From the NCBI GenBank assembly GCA_008360955.1, contig LUCM01002408.1:186001-250000 (forward strand): DNA of 64,000 bases. The letters are read 5' to 3'. This DNA comes from Fasciolopsis buskii (lineage: Eukaryota; Platyhelminthes; Trematoda; Plagiorchiida; Fasciolidae). The notes beneath the pieces are model-generated. The model was not told the origin of the DNA and searched no databases. It saw only the letters and a program-made list of their open reading frames with translations. A program made the position numbers and the translations under genes. Below are positions 50,101 through 62,100 of the stretch, one piece after another (within the stretch, counting starts at the first letter, position 1; every line of letters begins with the position of its first letter).

Positions 50101-53100
50101 TGTTGCTTTAAGATATACGCGTTAGAGAAATTCCTAACAGTGGTTTCCTTCGTAAAATCCTTTTTACTTGCGATTGATATGTACAGAATGCGCAAAGTTG
50201 TGTGAGTTTCATTCCACTAACGATCATTTGCAGTCAAACGTTTTACTAAATTTTCACGAGAAACTACTCACCTAATGTCTTGTTTGTTTTCTTTACCGTT
50301 GCGGCGATCCCTAGTGCTGCACAGTATTCTCACTGTTAAAGTGGCAACGTTCAACTATTGTCTGTTATCCTCTCCTACTTATTTCATCGTTCGCCTCACT
50401 CTTTTGCCCTCTTCCACAAACCAAAGATCGCAGCTGAACAACTTCGAAGCAATCAACTCTATCTCTGGCGTGACTGGAAAATGATATGGGTGCGCGATCT
50501 ACTTTCCATGTTCACACCAGGCGCATTCGTCATTGTCCTGTTGCACCCAGCGGACGGGGGTTTGCGTGCTTTAGCCGTCCATGGAGGTGGGAATCAGGAG
50601 CGCGTACCAGTAATGCTAACTCCGGGCGAGGCTGCTGTTCCCCGACCCAGTATGTGGTGCAATCCATTTTTGTTGACTGTAAATTCTGAACCACATTGTT
50701 TTTTCTTCGCGCAGCGTACTTTGCCGGTACGTTGAATGTCTACATTTCTTATGGCCTTTAATTTTGTCCGGCGAAATTCATTTTGATTTTCTTGAAACGA
50801 TGAATAACAAACAGGGAACTTGGTGATGGGGAAAGAATCCTCAGGTTCTATAGTAGCCAACAAAAATGATGATCAGTGAGTTAACCAAATATCCAACCAA
50901 AACAAAAAAATTACAGTATCTTCAAGTGATGCGTCTCACAATTCCTGCTGATCAAAGAAGTAAGCATACTCTCCGAGGATCAAAGTATGTCAAAGCGTCG
51001 TAGAACGCAGAGTAGGAGCGTTATTTCCAAAGTTCCCCGCAAGCGTGCAGACATGGGAACCTCATGAATCAAGAGAGTCCAGTCGGTAGTTTGAGAACAA
51101 AGTGCTATCAAATTGAATGCGTGCGCTTTACGTTTGCACAAACACGCACACGCGCCATGATTTCACATGGCTTCATTTATGGAAAGTCCGATTTTTTTTG
51201 TTCATTCCCACAGGCTTGAAGTCTCACATGCTGCGATTGCACCAACATCTGATGGAGGCCAGTGATCATCTAGACCAAGTTTCTCTCTGGCCTGATACTC
51301 ACCGTAATCAGGATGCTACATCGGGACAAAATCAAGCACAGTCGCAATCGGAGGTGGAACCCGACAGTTCTCATCCACGTCTTCCTCCACGCTCATCACA
51401 CGGGAAGTTTGAAGCAAACAAAGCCAATTGGCGTCGTGTGGGTTTGCATCTTGGCTTACGGCGTCCTCCGGAACCCACACATATACCAAAAAATCCAAAC
51501 TCCCGTTCAAGCTCGAAAGCTGTGCTCCAGCGCCAAGCCTCATCCCCGGCTCGATCGTGCATCCTACAGGGTCGATTACCTTTGGGAACTTGCGATAAGC
51601 CTGCTATGTTGGGTAAACCTACCAATGTTGTTACTATTGGTCCTTTGGTTTGCAGCTTACGTGAGACTACCAAAGGTTCGCGCCTCTGCATCCAAGCTCG
51701 CTCCTTACCGGAAACGGCTGGGAACCGTAATGACGGGAACTCATCTTTCAAAGAAGCGTTGCTGTTCTTCGAGCATCACGAACAAGGTTTTTGCCGTGTG
51801 CGCATCTCTTCGGTCTATCCAGAAGGCTCGACTACTGAGGTCTCAGAAGTCACCGTGCTGGAATCTAGAGAATCAGTTAACGATGCGTCGAAAACGGGTG
51901 ACAAAAAAAGTGCGGCGTCTGGTACCTCGCTTCAGTTTGGTCGACGACGTCATTCAGCCAGTCTGCTCACCCTGATGTCAAAGGTGGATTCTGAGCCGCA
52001 ATCCGACGAAGATCCATCATCCACGGACTCATCCGAGTATGATGTTGAGGCTCCTGAGCTTTTTGATTTTGACGCCTTGTTTGGTTTGGACTCCGAAAGC
52101 ACAGCTGATCCGTCATGCACTCTTACCGGGACAGAAAGTGAACAATCAGCACCGTCCAAGGATCGGCTGCTACCGGAAGTGAACAAAGAGCTGCGACGCA
52201 TCAACGAGATTCTTTTTCCTCGTGAACTAGTCTACGAAACATACACTTCGGGTTACATCACTAACTGGCTTTGCGTGGATGAGGATTGCATCGCCACAGA
52301 GTAAGTAGTTCTATGTGTGATTGAATTTTTTACGGCTGGTTTGAGGCATGACTACAACGAGAGCGAGATTTGCCATAGCTCATATGACCCATTTCACCGG
52401 AGGGGAGAGGGCGGACCGCCAACCACGACCTGAAAACGGGTCAAATCAAATAGTACTTTTGTGCGCCAGGATAAGAGTGAATTTTCTGCTTCAACACACG
52501 ATGTATCACAAATATATGGAGGAATGCCAGTGTATATGAATGAGCATTATGGTAGAATAAGCGACGAGTACCCGCGTAAAGGGTAATGGTCGCAAATACT
52601 GAGCTCAATTGAAACAGCTTGGTAAGGCAATAATAAAGGGAAACAAAAATGCACTTTCGTTGGAGGGGATCACTCGGATCAGTCAGTACCAGTTCGCATT
52701 CTGCGCATGAGAAAAGGCCCTAGATAATGCTGCATGGTTGGTGTTGGATGGCACTGCGTAAAAATCTACCACGAGTGCTAAAATGTTCTTGGGCAACGAA
52801 GTCGTCAACTGTATCTCTGCCGCGCCTAAGCCTTAAAAATTTGAAGATAGGATTATCATTTAATTCATCTAACCCACGACCAGTAAATCCAGAGCGTGAG
52901 AATGCATGAACTAACAAACTGGAAAACAAGTTTCCAAGATACTCTTAGTCTTCTCAAATTTAAGAACAAGAAAGAGATTCCACTAAACACATGTTCAACA
53001 TGCTTGGTCCAAAAACGTTTGTGGTTCAAATGGACTCTAAGGCATCAAACAGAAGAATTTTTCGGATACACTTTTTATTAACTGCTGGTAGCGGAAGATC

Positions 53101-56100
53101 ACTAAAGCGGATGAAGGCCGAGAAATACGCTGAAGTCAAAAAGAATATAAACATATTTAGAGGCAACCAATCATAAGAGAAGAAGACTAACCGACCAATT
53201 CACTTGAATTGTCTTGCAGATGACTTAAATTGCCCTCAGTATTTTTAGGACAGCCAAAAACATCATCAGCATAGTTGAAACAAGTGAAATCGGGGGAAAT
53301 AAGGGCTTTATAAACGTAAAAGAGAGGGAACTCTGACCGGTAGCATGTTTACACTACCGACCCTGATGGATGCCACGGACAGCACGGTCCTGATTATCCT
53401 GCGCGATGACCGATGCAGTATGGGATTGTTTGTAGACGTGTTGCTCGTGAGGATTGATGGACGGGTGCTGCAAGGGAGTCCAGCCGCTAAGCAGAAGAAC
53501 GATTAGGGTTCCCAACCAAAGCCTTTGGTTTTAACAAGAATCTGACCGCAAGGCAACGGGGTACAGCTGAGTGGTAGCCCATCTACTCGGATCAATTATT
53601 CTTCCACTCGTTTTTCCGACTGAGCTGCTAACTCAGATCAGAGGAGGATCAGGTGAACTACTCCGCCAGGCCTCTTCTACCCATTGACCTTCCCAACACA
53701 ATCAGATCTTCGGTTTGAGATAAGCCATCCTGTATAGGTCGCTGAGCCATGGAAGCACGCAAGCCGTTATACCACGTCAAGGTCCACTCTCGTTGTGAAG
53801 GTCAATCTGCCTCTTCTGTCTCCAACCCAGTCTTTCTGCCCCATAGTTCTACTCATAACACGCCCGATACTCGCAATGGTTCATTGTCAAATAGTGTAGT
53901 AAGTGGCTCTCAGTCTGCTAGCTCACATTTTCTCAGGTCTCGTCAGTCTCTGAATCTCGAATCCTTTAATGCAGGCTGGCCAGCAAGCGTGTTTAGTTCC
54001 GGAAGGACTAATGTTAATCGCAGTTTCTTTGTCATCTCCAATAGATTGCAGCACTGACATGGAGAAAGACGAGTTTTACGATAACCTCGTCACTCTTGTT
54101 CGGAAGAGCAAACGCTTTGACATTGTAGTGGTAGCAGGTGACTTTAATGCACAAGTTGGAAAACTTAGTGCATCGAAGTCCTGTTTAGGTGGCTGAAGCG
54201 TCTTGTCTGCACAGCGAACAGACAACGGGGAAAGACTTCTCCAATTCTGTGCAGACAATCATTTATTCCTATCTAGTACGAATTTCCGACACAGTTCGCG
54301 TGGCACAGCGACATGGCGCTCTAACTCGACAGGTACTTTAAGTCAGATTGACCATATCGCAATAAGCTACAGTTGGCGCGGTTCTGTCCAGAACTGTAGA
54401 TCGTATGCCGAGTCGGCCCATGCGTTAATTTTAATGCGATTTTTTGCTGCAGCTCAACTAGGAACGTCGACGAGCAGCGATGTAGATCACCAGTGGGATC
54501 AAATCACGCCGGCGATGCATTTGGCAGCATTATTTGCCTGTGGTCCTAGATCTAACGTTCATCAAAGACACGGGATCTCGCAAGGGTCGTTGGGTCTAAT
54601 GGAGCAAAAACGCGAGCTGCCTAACTGCAAGGAAGTGAACAAAATGTGTCGAAAGTTGTAGCGTCAGTTGACCATAAGCCTTAGGGATGACCGCGAAAAC
54701 TGATGGGTTAAGGAAGCGAATAAAAGGAAGTAGCGGCCGCTTCAGGTAACAGTCAAAAACACCGGCGGTCGGTGAACTTCGGTTATTGAAGTCGTGTACG
54801 ATAGAATCGGACGGCTGATCCATGGTAGGTAACAAAGGTTGGACTGTTGGGCAGAGCATTTCAAGGATCAGTTTAGCTGGCGATACGCCTATGTTTTTAT
54901 GCAGACGTCTGTAGCTGCGAATCCTTGGGAGGTGTTTGTTGATTCCCCAACGGAATTGGAAGTGCAGTCGAATATTCCACTTGTGAAGAGGGGGAAAGCA
55001 GCCGATCCTAACGAACTCTTCCGAGTTTTTTTCAAACTGAGGGAGGAAGCTCTGGTGAAATCACTTACCTCCTTGCTTCGTGATATTTGGAACCATTAGG
55101 GTATTCCGTTATCGTGGGATGGGTCACTGATTATACCCATTTTCAAGAAAAGCACACGGAGTGGCTGTAGCAATCGTCGCGAGATTAGCTTCATTCTGAT
55201 TGTTACGAAGGTGTTAGCTTCGATAATGCTGCGTCGTTTGACAACGATTCGCGAGGGTAACATCCGTGAACAGCAGGCCGGAGTTCGGCCAGCTCAAGAT
55301 TGTATTTTCGCTCTTCGACAGTTACTGGAAACGCTCCACACACCGGCACCCTACGATCGTAGTCTCTCTCTACTTGAAAGGCGCGTTCGATTCAGTAGGT
55401 CGGTTAGCACTACTCTGTGCTCTCCAGCGGAGTGGTATGCCAGCAAAGTTAGTAAACCTGTTGCGACCATTGTACTCGCATATCTACGGTCGCGTGAAGG
55501 TATACGGTGAACTGTCAAGTTCATTCGAAACGATCAGTGGCGTTCGACAAGGGTGTCCCGTCTCTCCATTCTTGTTACACTTCGTCATGGACGAGGTGAT
55601 GGAAGATGCCTTAGGAGGTCTCCGGGATGTGACCTAGATTACGCAGACGACGTCGTGTGCCTGTTCGAGTCTGCGGACCGTGCACAACGGGCACTAAATA
55701 GTCTGTCGAGATCGGTCGCTCGGTTTGGCATGTGCTTTGCACCTTCAAAGTGCAAAGTGCTGTTGCAGGACTGGACGACAGAAGTGCCGAACTTGCTACT
55801 GGATGGAGAGGAACTAACGATTATGGACTGTAGCTGTGTGTCGAATGATGGTAGCTCGACAGTGGAGGTAAATACTCGTATATCCAAGGCTCGGGCAGCT
55901 TAAGCTGGAGTGGGGGCACTTGTGGCGTCGTCCTGATATTTCACCGAAGTTGAACGGTCGTGTGTTCTGTGGGGCAGTTTGGTCAGTTCTGTTGTACGGT
56001 ATCGAGACGTGGGGTATGCGTGTGGGCGATGTTCGTCGCTTGGAGGTTTTCGACCACCGATGTCTACGTAGTATGGCTAGGATTGGATGGAGTGATTGGG

Positions 56101-59100
56101 TGAGTAATGTTGAAATCAGGAATCTGGTACTTGGTGCCAATTCTGAGAATACCTTTTGTCAGCATATGAAACTCATTATTCTGCTCTGTTTGGGTCACTT
56201 GCTGTATATGTCGAATACTCATCGACCATATCGTGCCCAAGGAATGGAAGAAGCCATGTGGAGGCCAGCAGATGACGTGCCAACGCAGGTTAAAAAGATG
56301 TAAAGATAACATAGGTAAAGTAGATGTCTCACGTCTTCGTGGTTAGGATCCGAAATACTGGCCAACTAGCTGACTGGAGACACTTCGGGATAAGGCAGTG
56401 AACCGTGAACAGTGGCGATCGTGCTGTCATTTTTTATCGAATCAGAATGATTGAAATAGTGTGTTTGTACAATCAGACCGTGTTCCGTGTGTTGGCTACT
56501 AGAGCATTCTTATCTTTTTCCACCTGTGTAGGTTCTCCTGTTGTTCCCTCTGAATATTCCCTCTTTTTATAGATTTATGTAACCTTAGGGAAAAGGCAGC
56601 GGCCAGTGAGGCTTGCGTTAGTGTTTTACGCTGAACGATGATGGTGGTTATTTTTATTATTAGCGTAAAAAGAAAAAGCGAACGGAGTTAAAAGGGCTTC
56701 ATGGAAAGCACCTGAGGCAACTGGATGGACTGTGTACTTATTCTTATCGAGATAAAAACTGATTATGGTTGTAAAAATTGTCGCGTAAACATTCAAAACA
56801 TTTGCATCATCGTGGATTTTGTGGAAGATTCGAGGAGAATTACAGCGGTCGATAGAGCCCTACTATGTGGGATACACCATGCGAAGAGGCAACTGACTGA
56901 TCAATACAGATTGCAGCATCTAGTGTAGATACGGAAGGTTTGCGCACAAACTACATAAGGTTATGGATTTGAAGGTTAATTAACTTGGTGTGGCATACAA
57001 CCACAGGGTTTTATAGGTCAAATGGCGTAACAAGCAGGGCGACAAGCGAATTGTTGTCTACTGTCAGAGTAACCAGCGATCTGGGTTTCGAGTTTCTGAC
57101 CTTTTTGGGATAGTAGACGTTGAATCCACCGTCGGTCTAAATGGCTTTTCCAGAGAATTTTAGTCATGATGCACTTTTAGACGAAAATATGCTGAGTTAT
57201 TTATGTAAGTCTTTGAAAATTCCCACTGAGCACATTGAGAAACATACAAGTTGGTGAACAAGCTCGTTTTCAGTGATTCGTACTCATGCCATTACATCAC
57301 GATATATTTGTAAACATTTTTTGCTTAGGAAGGATTGGATTAGTCAGATAGAAATATTGGTGGCGAAGGGATTTGTTGTTTCATGCATAAACTGAATACA
57401 CAAGAACGAGTTGTGTTGTTTTGTGTATTCAGGTTATGTATGTCCCCGCCCATGCCCATATTTGTGTAATTATTTGATAGATGAACTTATATGGTCATGA
57501 GAATCATGTCTGTATTTTGAGTAGAAGCGCTCACTGGTACTTTCATGTCGCAGGGCGGCTGAAGTTATAAGATATACTTTAAAATTTTCTTCATTCACAT
57601 GCAAGAATCATCATTCCGATGGACTTTACAAACTCGGTGATTGCTTCTATTTTAGTTGCATGCCCTCCGCTCGTTCGATCAGAATAAAGCGCACAAATAC
57701 TTAATGTATCAGCAGATGATTGAAGTACGTGTGAAATATGAAGACCGTTGGTAATTATAAGCAGTCCACTATTGATTGCTAGGCATATACGTGATCCAAG
57801 AATTTGACGACTTTCTGATTTACTTCCAGACGGGATGCTTTGATATTAGAGATGAGAGAATTTACGTGGACCGAGCGACAAGATGTTCTTAAAGATTTTT
57901 TCCTTCCAATTTTGGAAAGAGATATCTTACAGAAGTCATTTAGACGTCGTTCGCAAACCAGAACACTGTTGAGAAATGGAGCCTAATGAAAAATGTTCCC
58001 CCCCCTCTTAGAATGCACTTCACTTCTGCTTAAGATGAAGTTTTGTGACACTTCCTGTAAATATAATCGCTGTTTACAACAGTTCCGAAAATTTTATGTA
58101 ACGTTAATTATTCCCCTTCAACAAATTCAGCGTCATTTTTCCAGTGCGAACGCAAAACTCAAACCAAATTGATGGTAATCCCCGTAGCTCCTGTGACTCA
58201 ATTCCTATTGTCTCATGGCGGATTAAATGGCGACAGAAATGTAAGCAGTAACTTAACAGCTGCATTTTACATCAGTCAGAAAGAGCTCTCAATGCATCTA
58301 CCAGACAACAGAGCAGGAAAAAATTGTTAGTAAGACTGTAGTCTTTGTTCTGTGGACCTTTTCACTAACCTCAAAATGACGCATGCACCCAGCGTTCGAC
58401 CACAGCTTAGATCTTTTGTAAATCCTGACACATGCAGTTGCGTAACGCAAACATTTTTCCTCACCTGATATTTTGAATTCGATGCTAAATTTGTCTGCTT
58501 TGTTTGGCATCTGCGTGATTCACTTCCCCCTATATCTAACGAATTGTTATTTGAGAGGGAATAGTTAAGTTTGTATAACTCCTCCCTAAAACAACTAACG
58601 GAAACCTGAGGCACTTGTGAATACATTCAGAGTGATGTTTCTCAACTATGCTTCTGTTCCATAATATTGACTTTGGTGTTATTCAAGACGTTTTGTTCTG
58701 TACATCTAGATGTAATTGTGCACGAGCAGTCCATATGAATACTTCATCGATCTGTCCTTGAAAGTGAACCGTGTATTCCCAGCAGATTGTCAGGTTTGGG
58801 AGAAAAAATTGCCGACAAGTGGAAACCGTAGTTAAAAATAATTCCAAAATTTCAAAGGACGACTGTGAAAACAGAAAGCTTATTGATTGTCAAATTGTGC
58901 TGTTCGATAACAGCAGCCGCGCTGTTACTGTTCTATTTGTAGCATACCCAGTAGTGGCAAGTGTAGGAAGTATATACTTTCGTTTGCAAAGCGCACAACC
59001 TTAGGGTCCGATTGAGCAATCGATAAGCATAGAGCAGTATCTCCATGCCGGGACAATTTCACTCAGTACCCGTTGTCTTCTACAGCAATCACCCCCGAAG

Positions 59101-62100
59101 AATCGGTAGTTTTGAGGAATTCAAGTCGAACCAGATCAAGAATTCAGGTGAGCGTGTTTCTCACATCAGTCAATCAACGACTTGCGATAGATGCGCATGT
59201 CTTCTTTCAAGACGCGTCGATCGTATGTTCATTTGACTGGTTCTTGAGGCTACAACGGTCGTGATCTCCGTTCCCCCAATCTCATTACGGGAATCTATCA
59301 GGTAGAATACAGCTTTGTTCCTTAAGGTGGGATAATGCGCTTAAATTTCACCAGTATGGTTGTTGTAGCGAATGTTACTGTCGGATGCCGTATTCCAGAG
59401 GACTTCGCACTGTATCACTCTTTGGATTGTTTCCGACCGCTCTCAGCGAAACGAGGTCTTGCGGTGTACACATCATAATACTGCATTCATATACTTCCAA
59501 TAAGTCGATTTATTTTCACACTGGGGTTATCTTGTAGTAAGAAAAGTTGGAACAAAAATGAACAGGCACCTTCCACGAGTGTAACACCGGGTACTTCGGT
59601 GAGGTGAGAAAACGACACGATAGCTTGCATTTCAGTGTCACATGAACAAATTAAAATTAAACGCACTTCGAGATGCATTGTTTGAAAGCATGTAATTATG
59701 AGACTTGTAGATCTTCGCGTTTCCTCTTATTTACTGAGTTTGATCGATAAACGAATATCATCGGATTAACAGGCTAAGAATTTTCTCGGTCATGTGATGT
59801 TAACCAAACATTTATGAGTAATAGCAAAACAAGGGGGATGTGCAATCAACTAAAAACGGAAGGTTAATGCAACGAACCACTTCAAAATTGTTTGTGAAGT
59901 GATTTTATGCTGATTGTCCAGTTGTTAGAGACACCTTGATAAACATCATTCGGTGAACCAGTTTAGCGACTGTAAATTGTGATTGTTTGAACTCGTTTCG
60001 TCTACCCCTAAGAACGCGTGATGGTAAAAGAGACCTCACTGAAACTGTTTTTAATTTTTCCTGACCTGTTACATCCACGTGAAATTCTCAATCGTCCCGT
60101 GTTTGCAGACTATTTATAAGTGTACGAATTTGTTCAAACTACCAGTGACGATTACCCTGATGCAAAGAATGGGAGACCAATTCAGTCTCTTCAGTTTTAC
60201 TTCTTTGTATAAATTCATCATGCTCCCGAGACACCAACAGCCAGCCGTGTTATTCAGCTGGGAAGCGAATCAGGTGAGGCTTAGCAACTGGCATGACTAT
60301 GCTAAGATTGCTACTTATCATATGGATTTTCAAAGCTTGATGAATCAACTACGATCTCAGTTTGCAATCGCCGTAAATATGATCACATTTGTCGTTTCGG
60401 TGTTGTATGCTCACAGTTTCCTTCTCCGGTTATAACGCTCTTCATTTGATCGCTCCTTTCTATTTTCATGTTTAGGAACCGCGACAGGCAAGAACGCGCT
60501 TTCAAACAACTTACTGACATTCGCAGGCAGGCTCTGAAATTAAGTACAAATCTGTTGTCCGTTCTGTCAGACAACAGCAATAACAGAGGAAATGCTATAG
60601 ACCGAACGTCTACGGCTACCGTTTTGCACCGTGAACTGCGTGCGGTTCGCGCAATCGCCATGGATATTTGGGCAGTGCATAAGGCTGACCAATCCAGTGA
60701 TTGTGTTCAATCAGTGAACAGGCTTTCCACAGTGTTCAAACGTCTTGCCGACCTTCTCCGCTCCGGTGAACAGGCTATTACCGCGTATGAGTTGACAATC
60801 AGTGGCATTGTACCGGCTCTCCTGCTCTGTTTGTCCGCTTCACATGCCGGCCAATGGTCATGTCCGGTAAATTTCATTGCCACCATTATACTGCTGTTCG
60901 CTTTGGTTTCATCCTATTTGGAGACCACCATTATGGTCTTTTTGACTAAGTTGGCTTTATTTGCCTTGTTTGGCATGCTTGAAATGCGATTTATTGCTCA
61001 TTCAGCAGTCACTATGTATGTATCCCATTTATTTGCGTGTAACCAGATAAATGCCTAGGTTATTTATATTGAATATACATTATATAAATGCGAGAAGGAA
61101 CAAAAAAGAATCAAAACCTTCAGCCCAGATATGTTTTGGATGTTGAATCAAAGACAACTGCTAAGCCGTATCTTTGGTTTTTGATGTGACCTTGTAAATC
61201 TAGGCAAACCAGCGCAATTTGATGAAAGGCCTAGTTTGTCTCACAGTTGAGTCACTCGTAATTCGGATTTTGGACGGAATCCGGGTATCTCAAAGTGCAA
61301 GTTACATCAGGAGAAATTATTGGCAGAATTTGAAGTTGTCGGCATCTATTTACGAGGGTAGAAATTTCCCCAATATATTACCATTGCAAACATGAGAATG
61401 ACGTGATAAAAAGAGAACAGTACAGTAGGTTTTACCGTGCACGAGATATTCACTTTTTCACACTGCTCCTTCATGTCATCGGCAAACTCCTACCGGATGG
61501 CCCAGATACAAATAAGGTACTGTCTTAGGAGGCTTGTTCACAAAGCAACAAGGGGAAGCACAGTATTCGCAACAGGCTCGGTGTTTCGAGATGAATATCA
61601 TATCTCAGCAGTGGAGACGAGAGTCAACTCAATTTCGAATGATGATTTACGATCACCATCGCGCAGTGCCGTTGTCTGCACTCCGAGGGGTAATGAAAAC
61701 GCCCGTGATGTATCTGTTCATAGTTGCTGAATTAGGTGAGGGTCCTCAGGGCATCAGAACAAAATGTCAACGACAAAATGCGATAGTAAATAGCATTCTG
61801 TTTTCTCATTTTGCCACCTGAGCTTGGTTAGGAGGCTGCATTGTTCCATTGAATTTCAGCAGCAAAACTCCAGGGTAGTTTCCCTTTGTCCCTTCTCAGA
61901 AGATATCACTTTTTGGGGATTTGAAAGTACACGATTGTTTGTCATGTTCTAACCAACGTTTTTTCTTGCTATCTGTTTGCACCAACTCATTCGGACGTTT
62001 AGATTCATCCTACTGGACCGGACAAAACTTCCACGTTGTTATGGTATCTGAGAGAACGAAGACGAGTGTTTCTTCAGCACTTGTCTCCCCATACCGGTAC

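Larger units (their letters stand above)
52301..60475 (+). other. HECTD1 intron 9
   Basis: An 8,175-base GT-AG intron (gtaagt...gtttag), phase 2, the longest resolved. It holds the rearranged LINE at 53.32-56.65 kb and the third dispersed-repeat copy at 56995-57150. The stretch 57.2-60.4 kb shows no recognisable gene or repeat. Confidence 0.82.

Noticed and set aside
51313..51975. 220-codon plus-strand open frame
   Set aside because: Alternative frame of HECTD1 exon 9, and the exon 9 frame joins in phase on both sides.
54203..56303. Several plus-strand frames as separate genes
   Set aside because: They are frameshifted pieces of one LINE ORF in the order endonuclease, linker, RT, C-terminus.
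61437..61821. Possible extra HECTD1 exon between exons 10 and 11
   Set aside because: Exon 10 and exon 11 join in phase 0 and match the family continuously; the open frames here show no HECTD1 similarity.
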